This document shows positions 24,040 to 35,167 of a stretch of 64,000 nt of DNA, in pieces. Source of the stretch: Moniliophthora roreri (lineage: Eukaryota; Basidiomycota; Agaricomycetes; Agaricales; Marasmiaceae). The stretch covers positions 62,001 through 126,000 of the forward strand of contig LATX02000233.1 in the NCBI GenBank assembly GCA_001466705.2. Direction: 5' to 3'. Below the pieces are notes generated by a model. That model was not told where the DNA came from and searched no databases. It worked only from the letters and a program-made list of their open reading frames with translations. Numbering within the stretch: the first letter of the stretch is position 1; every line of letters begins with the position of its first letter. Made by a program: the position numbers and the translations under genes.

Positions 24040-24817
24040 CAGCATTCTGGTCAGTGGCTTGAGAGCGGAATACATTATTCAGGGATTTATGAGGATATTA
24101 ATATTCTTATGATTAGATGGAGTACTACGTGTCCCGCATTGTATTGTCCATCGTTATTCAGGGTTTATTACAGTGTGTATCTGTCGTTTCTCTTCGTTCG
24201 ACATCAGAAGCATCCGCCATTCGACGACTAACCGGCTCATTCTACATGTGAATTTCGTTTCCTTTTCTGCTCTCGAGGGGCCTGACATTTGCTTGGGTGG
24301 GTGCCTAACCACGTTATCTTGGGTGTACTCATAGCAGGGGTTCAAGGGCAGCGTATGGGCTCGTATTGAAGAGTATGCTTATCTCCATCACGTGCGCGTG
24401 CCACCACGCCCTAGGACCATCATCGACCAATGATGGACTTGATCTAGACACACTCGGCTAGTTGAAAATCATTCGGAAGACTACTCGTCGGGAGCAAGCA
24501 GTCGAAAAGGGTCATGTCCCGACTCGTGTGATGCGTTTTAGCAGGGATGAGTTGCCAAATTTAGAAATATTAGGTGACTTCGACGCTTACGATCAAAAGG
24601 GACTCTGTTGGACCTTGCTTCTTCTTCGTTTTCGTATTAGGGCATGTGAGAAAGCAATGACGGTCTGACGGAAGCAACTGCTTCGAATTATGTTTGGTAT
24701 CCCCGCACGGATTCTTCTCGCCAGACTATATAAATTTCTCGTTCGAGAGGGTGTACGTTCATTGCGAGGTTTCGCTTGTCCTTCCTTTCCCTTTTCCGAC
24801 TCCAAATCGCAGGAAAG
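24040..24817. other. Intergenic, with promoter of GH47 copy 2
   Basis: No gene seen. The segment from about 24,600 to the ATG resembles the upstream region of copy 3 (for example 'tgacggtctgacg', 'caactgcttcga', 'ataaatttct', 'aggaaagatgc'). The duplication therefore included the promoter. Confidence 0.5.
24727..24734 (+). promoter_or_regulatory. TATA box of GH47 copy 2
   Basis: TATATAAA lies 84-91 bp before the ATG at 24818. The matching sequence TATAAATTTCT is kept upstream of copy 3. Confidence 0.6.
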
Positions 24818-27250
24818 ATGCGCTCCCGTGCCCTCTGCATCTTCCTGGCTCTCTCAGCGAGTACTACCTTGGCTGATCGCGTTCAGAAGGAAAACTTGGT
24901 CGTACCCCCTGCCGCATACGGAAACCGTGACGCGGTCAAGCAGATCTTTGTGGACAGCTATACCGCGTACAAGTACGTCGCCTTCGTCCTCTTCTATACC
25001 TATACTGTTCAGTACTCATGATTCAACGTACACAGGAGGTTCGCCTTTGGACACGACGACTTGCTTCCACTAAGTAAGGGTTTTTCTGATGGACGTAACG
25101 GTTGGGGCGCCACAATCATCGATGCCATGAGCACAATGGTACGTGTCTCCAATCTATTTGTGCGTAAATTTGACTGACGACACGCAGCACATCATGGGCT
25201 TGGACGTAGGTCTTCGGGAGAACCTATAACGATGGAACGCTGTCTAACTAACTCGGTTCAAGGACTTCTTCAATGAAGCTGTCGAGTTTGCAAGCAAGAT
25301 CGATTTTAGCAAATCTCAGACCAATGATACCGTCAGGTATGCCCTAATACCCCTTTTTTCGCGTTTCATTGCTCTGAAACGCGTATCTTCTTAGCGTGTT
25401 CGAAACGACTATTCGTTACCTTGGTGGACTCCTGAGCGCCTACGAGCTCAGCGGACAGAAGTACCCAGTTCTCGTTCAGAAGGCCAAAGAGGTGGCAGAC
25501 AAAATGGCGTTTGCATGGCAGTCACCTGTAAGACAACGCGCTTCTTCCCACGTATCATTGTTCCAATCTTGATACCCGCAACAGTATCAGAAGATTCCGT
25601 TTGGCTTCCTCAATTTCACGACGAACGAACCGGTCGTGGACACTGTGAGTTCTCGAGGTCCATGATCGGTAACAACTGTTAACCGGATGCAATTCTATAG
25701 AGCAACATTGCTGAAGCCGGAACAGTGAGTGTTGCTTCTCCCGATATTGATTCGAGCGTCATTTCGTCTATTTTGGTATTTGGATCCATATAATTGACCT
25801 CTGGGTTTCCATGCGTCTAGCTTGATCTTGAATGGTCCACTCTTACCAAATATACCAAGAACGATACCTATCGGGCGCTGACTGAGGGGTCGGTACGGGC
25901 AATCGCAGCTATAGTGAGTGATCCTTCTGTTCTCTTTCACTATCTTCTGACTGATCGATTTCAACTTGGCAGCCCCCTCCTCTACCTGGACTTGCTGCCC
26001 AGGGTGTTGATCCGGTCAAGACTGCAGCGGTCGGCTCTTACGTCGTGAGTTTCCTTTTTTTATCGAACATTAGTTATATGATCAACCTTGGATTATGACA
26101 GACTTGGGGAGGAGGATCTGACAGTTATTTTGAATACTTGATCAAATACGCTCGTTTAACCAATACCGAAGACAACTTCTTCGCTGACACATGGCATCTT
26201 GCCGTCGATTCGTCTATTAAATTCTTGTTGAGGGCGAGTTACTCCGTTTTCGGTCTATTTCCGGTGGATTCAAACTCAACGGTGGTGAATAGGAATCACC
26301 TGTTGGAAAACATACGTACCTCGCCGATCAAAACAATGCCGGTCAAATTGTTGGTGTTAGTTCGCATTTGGCATGCTTCCATGGTGGTAACTGGATTTTG
26401 GGTACGTTCCGGGTTCTGGGACTTTGAGCTGTTAACTGATGACCGTGCAGGTGGACGTCTTATCAACAACGATACCATCGTCAAGATTGGCTTGGATCTT
26501 GCAGATGCATGCTGGAATACTTATGCTAGTACTGCGTGCGTAACGATAACTACTGTTTCTCCCTCTTTTACTGAATCCTTCCGTCGTGCAGTACCGGTAT
26601 CGGTCCAGAAGTCTTCCGATACTTCACTACCAACAGAACTGACCCCTCCAACGCCCGAGAAATCACTCGCGAACAGAGTGCCTTTAACGCCAAGCACGGA
26701 TTCTACATCACAGCTGCTGACTATATCCTTCGCCCTGAAGTCCTCGAATCCAACTTTTACGGATGGAGAGTAACAGGGGATCCCAAATACCTCGATCGGG
26801 CCGCGTCTGCTGTCAAGAGCTTCAACACCTACCTTGTTGCGAAACAGAGTGGTGGTTATGCAGGGTTGAACGACGTGGATAACCCTAAACAAGGGCAGAT
26901 TGATGATACGGAGAGTTTCTGGTTTGCGGAGGTGTTGAAGTACTTGTACGTTTGCTTTCTTGTCCTATCCCTTTCCTCGTTTCTGACCGGGGACATCAAT
27001 CAAAAGGTACCTCACATTCGACGACCCAAGCCACATCAGTTTGGACGACTACGTCTTCAATACTGAGGCTCAGCCCTTCCTTGCTCCGCCTGCTAAACCG
27101 GTTTACGGATCCGGAGCAGCTCCTGTCGAGCCTACCTACGCGGCGGCATTCGTACCAAGCAATGTGGAAGACGCACCTCTACCTGCGATCAGTCCGAATA
27201 AGTTCTCGGGTGTGGATATCAAATCGGTGGTTGGGGTTGAAGGACTTTGA
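24818..27250 (+). CDS. GH47 class I alpha-1,2-mannosidase, tandem copy 2
   Basis: The start at 24818 gives a signal peptide ([16 protein letters not shown]). It has the same exon order as copy 3 and all the GH47 blocks: [104 protein letters not shown] and [13 protein letters not shown]. Two oddities: the intron at 26234-26292 begins with GC instead of GT, while the aligned intron in copy 3 starts GT. The end motif reads NTEAQPF, with Gln where the other copies have His. Asn-x-Thr sites (for example NDT and NFT) suggest glycosylation. Likely a secreted or secretory-pathway mannosidase; the tail after PVYGSG is Pro/Ala-rich. Confidence 0.92.
26234..26292 (+). other. GC-AG intron in GH47 copy 2
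   Basis: The donor reads AGG|GCGAGT and the acceptor AATAG|GAA, 59 bp. Copy 3 has AGG|GTGAGT and the same 59-bp length at 30106-30164. Splicing here restores the conserved block [12 protein letters not shown] downstream. The unspliced frame does not. Confidence 0.75.
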
Positions 27251-28731
27251 GGGGGAAGGAACGCGAAAAAGGACTCTTTGACTTTCTAAGTTTATCGATA
27301 ATGTATTTCGTCATTCACCATCGTGTTGTCACTCTTTTTGTACATCATCCGTTCGTTTTGGTAATGAGATGAACTCTTTTTTTTATCAGGCTATCGATAT
27401 ATGTTTTCCCGAGTTTGGACCTAACTCTCTGCCTCCAGCGATTTGACTGTGGATGGATCCTAGCATTCTAGTGCTAACGTAAAACTTACAAACGTAAAAG
27501 TCCAAGGAATGTATATTGATCTTTTCCGCTTTGTCTGTTCCCTGACGTCTGCCATGCAAGCCGCCAGGTAGTATGGTAGAGGCGAGTTTGAGATGGATGA
27601 TGGCGACGTTTTGGAGGTTGGTTTGGGTGCTCATGGTGGAGGATGAACGAAGGGGGGGTGAGACATTCATTAGGTTTTCTCCAAGTGGACGACGTCGAAC
27701 GGAGGGGCAAGAATGGAGGTGAAATTGCGACCCGGCAGTTGAACGTGGTTACGAAGAAAGTGCTGTTGGTACTATTTAGTGGAAATACTTGTCCCACAAA
27801 GAGGAAACAGTGATGCTTGTTCTCGCGTCCTGTAGCCCAACCCTTTCAAACCCGACCAACCGGGTACATTACCTTTGTCCCGCATTGCGACGCGACTAGA
27901 AATCTTTTCTGACGGCGTCCGCGAAGGGGAGCCCGCAGCACAATTGGAAAGATAAATGGCACAAAGTACCAACACTGACATGCCTAGGCAGTGATAATCG
28001 TTCCCTGACGTTGAAACTTTACCTCGATATTCTGGAGAGCTCAGAGGACCGGAACGCCTTGGCAACCTTCCATCTGGCAAAATTCTCTTCCAGTCAGAAC
28101 CAAATACTCAAATTACAGCTTCTGTGCATAACATGTCAGACGGAATTCATCGGTATGCTGATGATGTCGGCATTGGCCTTGAGAAGAGGAGGAAGCACCA
28201 TGATCGCAGACGTTGAGATCATTTGCGTGTTTACACGTGTTGACGTTGAACGTCGAGTCTGCCTCACCACACCGTCGAAGCTCGTGGCTCTTGGCTGACC
28301 GTTGAACGTTGAACTGGTACCAAGCTGGTACCGTTTCTTCTATCTCTGTCGGAATAAAAGCGTATCTCCGTGCGTTCCTTCTTTTCTGTCTCTCTGGAGC
28401 TGTAATCGCCTTCTAACCGGATTTAGTCCACACAGTCTGTCGCACGTTACTTCTACCGGATGTCTTTTCCGGTTTCATGTATGTTGGGAGCAGAATACAC
28501 TCATGTGGTGCCATTTTGACAGACGTCCCAAGTTTACTTTGAATCCGACACTCACGATCAAACATGACTTGCTCCGTTACAAGTGAGATAGCACTGACGA
28601 TCTGACGAGGACAACTACTTCGAAACACGTCTAGTGTCCCAATCATGGGTTATAAATTTCTTATTGAGGGGCGCAGACATCTTTTTTTTTAATTTTAATT
28701 CTCCCTTTTTCAGGCCCAATATACAGGAAAG
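27251..28731. other. Intergenic, with promoter of GH47 copy 3
   Basis: No gene with family or splice support in about 1.5 kb. Short frames on both strands (27,386-28,080 minus; 28,011-28,646) look like chance. The last 100 bp are shared with the promoter of copy 2. Confidence 0.45.
28651..28656 (+). promoter_or_regulatory. TATA box of GH47 copy 3
   Basis: TATAAA lies 76-81 bp before the ATG at 28732 and aligns with the TATA box of copy 2. Confidence 0.6.
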
Positions 28732-31118
28732 ATGCACTCCCGTGCCCTCTGTGTCTTCCTGGCTCTTTCGGCAAGTACTACCCTGGCTGGTCGTGTTCAG
28801 AAGGAGGGTTTGGTCGTACCTACCTCAGCATACGGAAACCGTGACGCGGTCAAGCAGATCTTTGTGGACAGCTATACCGCGTACAAGTACGTCGCCTTCG
28901 TCCTCTTTTAATGATACTGTTCAGTACTCATGATTCAACGTACACAGGAGATTCGCCTTTGGACACGACGACTTGCTTCCACTAAATCAAAGTTTCTCTG
29001 ATGGACGTAACGGTTGGGGTGCCACAATCATCGATGCCATGGGCACAATGGTACGCAATTCCAGGCTGTTGGGATCATACATTTGACTGACGACTTGCAG
29101 CAAATCATGGGCTTGGACGTAGGTCTTCGGGAGAACCTATAACGATGGAACGCTGTCTAACTAACTCGGGTTCAAGGACTGGTTCAATGAGGCTGTCGAT
29201 TTTGCAGGCAAGATTGATTTCAGCAAATCTCAGACCAATGATACCGTCAGGTATGCCCTAATACTCCTTTTTTTCGCGTGACATTGCTCTGAAACGCGTA
29301 TCTGCTTAGCGTATTCGAAACGACCATTCGTTACCTTGGTGGACTCCTGAGTGCCTATGAGCTCAGTGGACAAAAGCACCCGATCCTCGTTCAGAAGGCC
29401 AAAGAGGTGGCAGATAAAATGGCGTTTGCATGGAAGTCACCTGTAAGAAAATACGCTTCTTCTCACGCATCATTGTTTCAATCTTGATACCCGCAACAGG
29501 GTCAGCAGATTCCGTTTGGCTTTCTCAACTTCACAACCAACGAACCAATCGTGGATACTGTGAGTTCTCGAGGTCTATGATTGGTAACAACTATTAACCG
29601 GATGCATTTTTATAGAGCAACATTGCTGAAGCCGGAACAGTGAGTGTTGCTTCTCCCCGATATAGATTCGAGTGTCATGGAATTTGCGTTCAGCTTGACC
29701 TTGAATGGTTCACTCTTTCCAAATACACAAGGAACGATACCTATTGGGTGCTTTCTGAGGGATCGACACGGGCAGTCGCAACTATAGTCAGTGATCCTTC
29801 CGTTTTCTTTCCCCATTTTCTGACTGATCGATTTCAACTTGACAGCCCCCTCCTCTTCCTGGACTTGCTGCCCAGGGTGTAGATCCAGCCAAGACTGCAG
29901 CGGTCGGCTCTTACGTCGTGAGTTTCCTTTTCGATCGAACGCTAGTTATACGACCAACCTTGGGTTGCGACAGACTTGGGGAGGAGGATCTGACAGTTAC
30001 TTTGAATACTTGATCAAATACGCTCGTTTAACCAATACCGAAGACAACTTCTTCGCTGACACATGGAATCTCGCCGTTGATTCGTCTATTAAATTCTTAT
30101 TGAGGGTGAGTTATTCTGTTTCCGGTCTGTTTCCGCTGAATTAAAACTCAACGGTGGTGAATAGGAATCACCTGTTGGAAAACATACATACCTCGCCGAT
30201 CAAAACGACAGAGGTCAAATCGTTGGCGTTAGTTCGCATTTGGCTTGTTTCCATGGTGGTAACTGGATTTTGGGTGCGTTTTCATCTTGTTTCCGGTTCA
30301 AAAATTTGAGTTGTCGACTGACGACCGTGTAAACTCGACAGGTGGACGTCTTATGAACAATGATACCATCGTCAAGATTGGGTTGGATCTTGTAGATGGA
30401 TGCTGGAATACTTATGCTAGTACTTCGTGCGTATCTAACCCCTACTCCTACTCCTATTCTTTCATTCTATTAATCATGCTATGTACACTGCAGTACCGGC
30501 ATTGGTCCAGAATTTTTTGGATACTTCACTACCAACGAAACCGACCCCTCCAACAACAATAACCTCACCCCTGAACAAAGAGCCTTCAACGCTATAAACG
30601 GGTTTTATCCTATAGATAAATACTCTTACTATTACCTCCGACCCGAGGTCCTCGAATCCAACTTTTACGCATGGAGATTAACGGGCGATACCAAATACCT
30701 CGACCGGGCTGCGTCTGCTGTCGAGAGCTTCAACACATACCTTGCGGCGCAGGAAAGTGGTGGCTATGCCGGATTGAAAGACGTGAATAATCCTTCCAAA
30801 GGCCAGCTTGACGCTTCGGAGAGTTTCTGGTTTGCAGAGGTGTTGAAGTATTTGTACGTTTTCGCTTTTGCATTTTGTTTCATCTCCGTTCTTCGTTTTT
30901 CTGATCTGGATCTGGATATATATAAAAGGTACCTCACATTCGACGACCCAGCTCATATCAGTTTGGATGACTATGTCTTTAATACTGAGGCGCACCCTTT
31001 CCTTGCTCCGCCCGCTAAACCAGTTTATGGCTCTGGAGCGCTCGGCGAATTCACCACGCGCCCGTCGCGACGCTCCCGTGCGGTACGCCCTCGTGATCGT
31101 TCGAACCAAAGAATGTGA
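28732..31118 (+). CDS. GH47 class I alpha-1,2-mannosidase, tandem copy 3, altered C-terminus
   Basis: Closest relative of copy 2, with nearly identical exons, signal peptide ([16 protein letters not shown]) and intron positions. GH47 signatures are intact through [13 protein letters not shown] and VFNTEAHPF. After PVYGSGA the frame differs from copy 2 and ends in a short Arg-rich tail at 31118. The copy-2-like tail (DAPLPAVSPNKLG) is still readable in another phase at about 31,110-31,160. So a small indel shifted the last ~30 codons. The catalytic domain should be unaffected. A longer insert (about PIDKYSYYY) sits before [14 protein letters not shown]. Confidence 0.9.
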
Positions 31119-31841
31119 AAGATGCACCGTTACCTGCGGTCAGCCCGAATAAGCTTGGAAGAGTGGATGGTCCTGATTGGAGGGAAGTAACGCGGAAAGG
31201 TCTTAACCATGTCGCTCTTTTTCCACGTATCGTTCGTTTTATAATAGGATGGATTAGGATGGATTAATGGATAATAATACACATTTTACTGAATTTAATA
31301 TGTGATAAAATTGCATGCGGAGATATTCAGGTAATGTACATCGATCCTCATTATTTTTGCAAGCAGTTTGCCCTCCTCGACACTCAACCTCCCCTGTGCA
31401 ACCATCACAGCCCAACTCATCCAATCAAAGTTTTTACTACTCGTATTGCACGTAATCCGCTCGAACACATCGGCCTCACCAAACTCTGTCCCCCTCGCAT
31501 CCTTGTCTCCCCTGTGAAATCTTCCCAATATTCGGCTAGTCAATGTGAATGAATCCGCTATTCTGGAAACGGATCAACTCGCTCGTCAAGGTTGACTTGG
31601 ATGTCCAATGATAGAACGTTGTGTTGTGATTCGGGACGGAAAAGTCATGTAGTCCTCGTCGAGGTTCGAGGGAAGTGATGATCCTACCGAGAATCTCGAA
31701 CCAGTTGGTTTGGCTGCGGGATCTCTGACCGTCTGATATGACACATGCGAGGTCGAGGTGTATGTTTGAGGACGTGCTGGAGGCGGGGCCCCAGGGTACT
31801 CATCGTGTTGGCGGTGGCACGGATGAATGAGCAGGAGAGAG
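31119..31841. other. Intergenic, no gene seen
   Basis: This lies between convergent genes: 3' of GH47 copy 3 and 3' of the F-box gene. It contains 'ggatggatta' three times near 31,248-31,270 and short frames only. Confidence 0.45.
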
Positions 31842-33194
31842 TCAAATAGAATAAGGCTGCACGGAGATCCTTTGGTACACAAAATTGAACCCGAATATGC
31901 CTCTTTTAACGCATTTGGGCATCATTGTCCGAACCATCGCCGATAATGTTTCCATATCAATGTGGGCTTCTGAGCCCTCACGAACGGTCATACTCCTCTC
32001 GTCCCAGCCCGAGATCTTCAATGTTGCTACTGAATAAAACCCCACGCCGTGTATCGTTACCTCCTGAATCCCAGGAAAACGGGTCTGGTTGGAGAACAAC
32101 TCGTCTAATTGACCCAGTTGGTCAGAATTGGACCTTTGAAGTGCATCCTGCAGAATAACTTGTTTCACATTTGGCAGCACCAAATCTTCAGTGCCAAGAG
32201 TAAGAAAAGCTCCTGGGTGTGCCTCGATCGTCCAGTTTGGAACTTTTTGAAAGTTGATCGACCTTGCCCAGGTTGGGCGGTCGAACCAGAGACCGTGAGA
32301 AACCAATTTGCATTGGGTCAAAAGTCGGTTCTTCACGGAGATACTGGTATCGAGAAACTGATTGATCTCTATGAACATCGACTCCTTTCTGAAGTTGATA
32401 GGAAGAGTAAGGTGCTTCAGCGTTGCGCACGCTTCCAAAATCCGGAATAGTGACGGATGTAGTGACTGGCTTGTCCTGTGGGAGATCTCGACGTACGTCA
32501 AAGATGCGGGGAAGGCTACTGGGCGTTGGATTATTGGGACCTGATCAAACCAAACGCCAGCATAGACGTATTTGAGAGAAGGGAACATGGAAAGCATGTC
32601 GGAAAACGCTTTACGCGAACGAGTGTTCACGTCACACAGATACAGATGCGTTACACGAGGAAATGGCGAAAGGCGAAGAATATTGTTCAAGTGCGCCAAC
32701 CCGTTCTTGGGCTCAAACTCCAAAAGACGGAGTTCACGAACGTTCCAAAACAAACGCTCGGCATTGCATGTGTTCGTGTTGGTGCGGTCATTTATTTCCC
32801 GGCAGACTGTAGATGAAGGACTTGAGAGCCATGATAACAGCTCGAGGAAAACTGATTTATGGCGCAGCCGGTCATCTTGAGGGCTTAAGTCGGTGCGGTA
32901 AGGTGGTTTTGGTGTCAAGCGAATGTATTTTGGACCAGCGTTGGGAATTGTGGATTGTGGATGGGAACATAGGTCTATGAATGTTTGGATGTGAAGCTCC
33001 ATATCCTCTCCTGACCAGATCTTAACGTTGTTGAGTTTACGTTGGTGGGTAGGAAGGAGGCAGAGTTCCTGGAAAAGATATGTCCGGGATCGCAAGAGCC
33101 AAGCATGCGACACCAACGAAAGATTGATCAAGGTGTTTTCATCGTCTTGCAACTCGTCAATTATGAGATCCACGAGTTCTTGAGAGAATGACAT
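31842..33194 (-). CDS. F-box protein with leucine-rich C-terminal region
   Basis: A single 450-codon exon. Residues 1-45 match an F-box: SQELVDLIIDELQDDENTL, then LSLVSHAWLLRSRTYLFQEL, the helix that binds Skp1. The rest has spaced leucine motifs such as LRLLEFEP, VTHLYLCDVN, LTYVEISH and LKHLTLPINF, as in the divergent LRR-like halves of Agaricomycete F-box proteins. Expected role: substrate adaptor of an SCF ubiquitin ligase, with unknown target. These genes are highly multiplied in the class. No membrane segment and no intron. Confidence 0.88.
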   Translation of the reverse strand: MSFSQELVDLIIDELQDDENTLINLSLVSHAWLLRSRTYLFQELCLLPTHQRKLNNVKIWSGEDMELHIQTFIDLCSHPQSTIPNAGPKYIRLTPKPPYRTDLSPQDDRLRHKSVFLELLSWLSSPSSTVCREINDRTNTNTCNAERLFWNVRELRLLEFEPKNGLAHLNNILRLSPFPRVTHLYLCDVNTRSRKAFSDMLSMFPSLKYVYAGVWFDQVPIIQRPVAFPASLTYVEISHRTSQSLHPSLFRILEACATLKHLTLPINFRKESMFIEINQFLDTSISVKNRLLTQCKLVSHGLWFDRPTWARSINFQKVPNWTIEAHPGAFLTLGTEDLVLPNVKQVILQDALQRSNSDQLGQLDELFSNQTRFPGIQEVTIHGVGFYSVATLKISGWDERSMTVREGSEAHIDMETLSAMVRTMMPKCVKRGIFGFNFVYQRISVQPYSI

Positions 33195-35167
33195 GGCTCC
33201 TTGTAGTGAAATTTATCCAATAATTCTCTAATAGTGCTTTAGAGAATGAAATACCTGTGGAGCTCATCGTTTTATCCTGCAAGATGGTAGTCAGGAAGCA
33301 AGTTCTGATGGCGATGGGTTGCTCTGTAGCTTATATAAACATAAGCGCCCAAAACCGTCTTGTCCCAATGACATTTTCGCCTTTTGCATCCTCGGGACCC
33401 CAGGCCACGGTTTATTCATTTATAGCCCATGGACAAAATCATGCGTCAAGATTACGGTGACAGACAATGCATCGAGCCCAATGGGAGGTACAGAACCAGT
33501 TCAATGCGCTTTTTGAGCAAAGCACGCCGTCTCAAAAGTCCTTTCCGCGCCGTGTAATCTAACCCCCTGCGCTGGTACCACACACTGTTCCCAGTGCTCC
33601 AAGCAGTATCCCAATCCTATTGTGACAGTAAACTGAGCACTTCCTATTTAGCGGCACTCCAAACTTCGTCGCCATCCAAGTACACCTACACGAAGTCTAT
33701 CTCCTCAGAGTCGCTTTGTTCCTCGAAGTTGCCTTCAACGTCTACGTCATTCTCCTTTGTTGCGAAGTAACCGAAACTGAGGGGGACTGCAAGCTCACGA
33801 TCGAACTGAGTAGCCTTGTGGTGAAGAAGGTCCGGGTATTTTACCTACTGCTGAGGCGTTTACAGGTCCGTTTCCAATCGCAAGCCACAGGCAAATCCAA
33901 GTTCATCTGCCGACACAGTAGCATCTCAAATCGGAAATCCTAAATGAGCTTGTCAGTCTTTTGGCTTCCCAGTACCAAAATGCTTCATGGACATCTGTGG
34001 TCCCTGTCTTGAATCCCCTTCTTCCGCTTTTCGTCAGAATCGTGTTCAAGACTGACCAAAGCGGCGCGCTGGCGTGGCTCGAGGTGAGGTTTCACCTCGT
34101 ACATCGACACAGTACATAATGCTAACCGCTAAGCACTGCTCCCTCCACCAGAATATTCCTCTCTCTTACCATTGGGGGTATTTCTATGAACGGTGTCATG
34201 CATTGCCTCACGGATCTGTAGATCTGACCCCTGGCGTCGGGCGTCGGAATTCAGTCGGAATCCTTCACCGATATCACTCCGCGCCTATTCTTCTTTCCCC
34301 GTCATTTCATTGGAATGGCTTCTTCTGGATCATAGCGCACAATATCCATACGTTTGAACATCACGATGGACACCATGTTTTCATTTAACTCTGTACTTCG
34401 GTTCGTGCGCAATACTGAACGATCTCCTGCTGGCAGCAAGAAACCGAGAAGGCGCGCTCTGCGGTGCCGTCGTTCATTCCACGTACGCTGAAGATCCGGA
34501 GATCAGAGATTGGCTGATGAGAGGAAATGCCAAGGAGAATGACTCTTGATTGGCATACCACATGGGAAGACTTTGCAGCGCTCGCGTATGGTCTTGTTCC
34601 GGGAAAGAATGGGTCTGCCGGTATAATCGGGCCACTGCGTCCTCCGCTCTAGCTCAAAAAGTTCTTGAATGAGGATGCGCAGGGCTGGCAGTGGGGGTTG
34701 CACGAAATGATTAGGAAACGAGTGCCAATGGATACGACATTTGATTCAAATCACGCAGTCTACCTTGCGGATAAAATACGCAAACCAAAGATGTCGACGA
34801 CTACGATACATTGGCCTATGACGACGAGGAGGTGCGGGGCTGTCGATCATGAAGAAAAGGTTATACATTAATATTGGTTCAGCTCTCGCCCCAGATTAGC
34901 GAAGGGGGCAGTGGCGCATCATTCTATACGACAATGAGGACCCTTGGGGGATCGCGTGTAGGGTAAATCCTGCATGCGTCTCACCCTCACCTCATGTTAC
35001 ACTTTGATGTTACACTCTGATGTTCAATAATTGCTACTTCAATAACATATACCATATTAGATGTACATAAGATGAACAAACCGATGCACGACAAACAAGG
35101 ACGGAAACGCGTGTGAATGAATCAGTCCGAGTAAAACACCGGCGGTGTAATTGTCATTGTTTACCCC
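33195..35167. other. Gene-poor 2 kb; one conserved-looking minus fragment
   Basis: No complete gene found. On the minus strand, 34503-34703 encodes about 50 residues with a folded look (RRTQWPDYTGRPILSRN, then CKVFPCGMPIKSH), ending at a stop. It may be the last exon of a decayed gene. A plus frame at 33716-33943 contains a hydrophobic stretch but no support. The divergent promoters of the F-box gene and ELL lie at the two ends. Confidence 0.35.
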
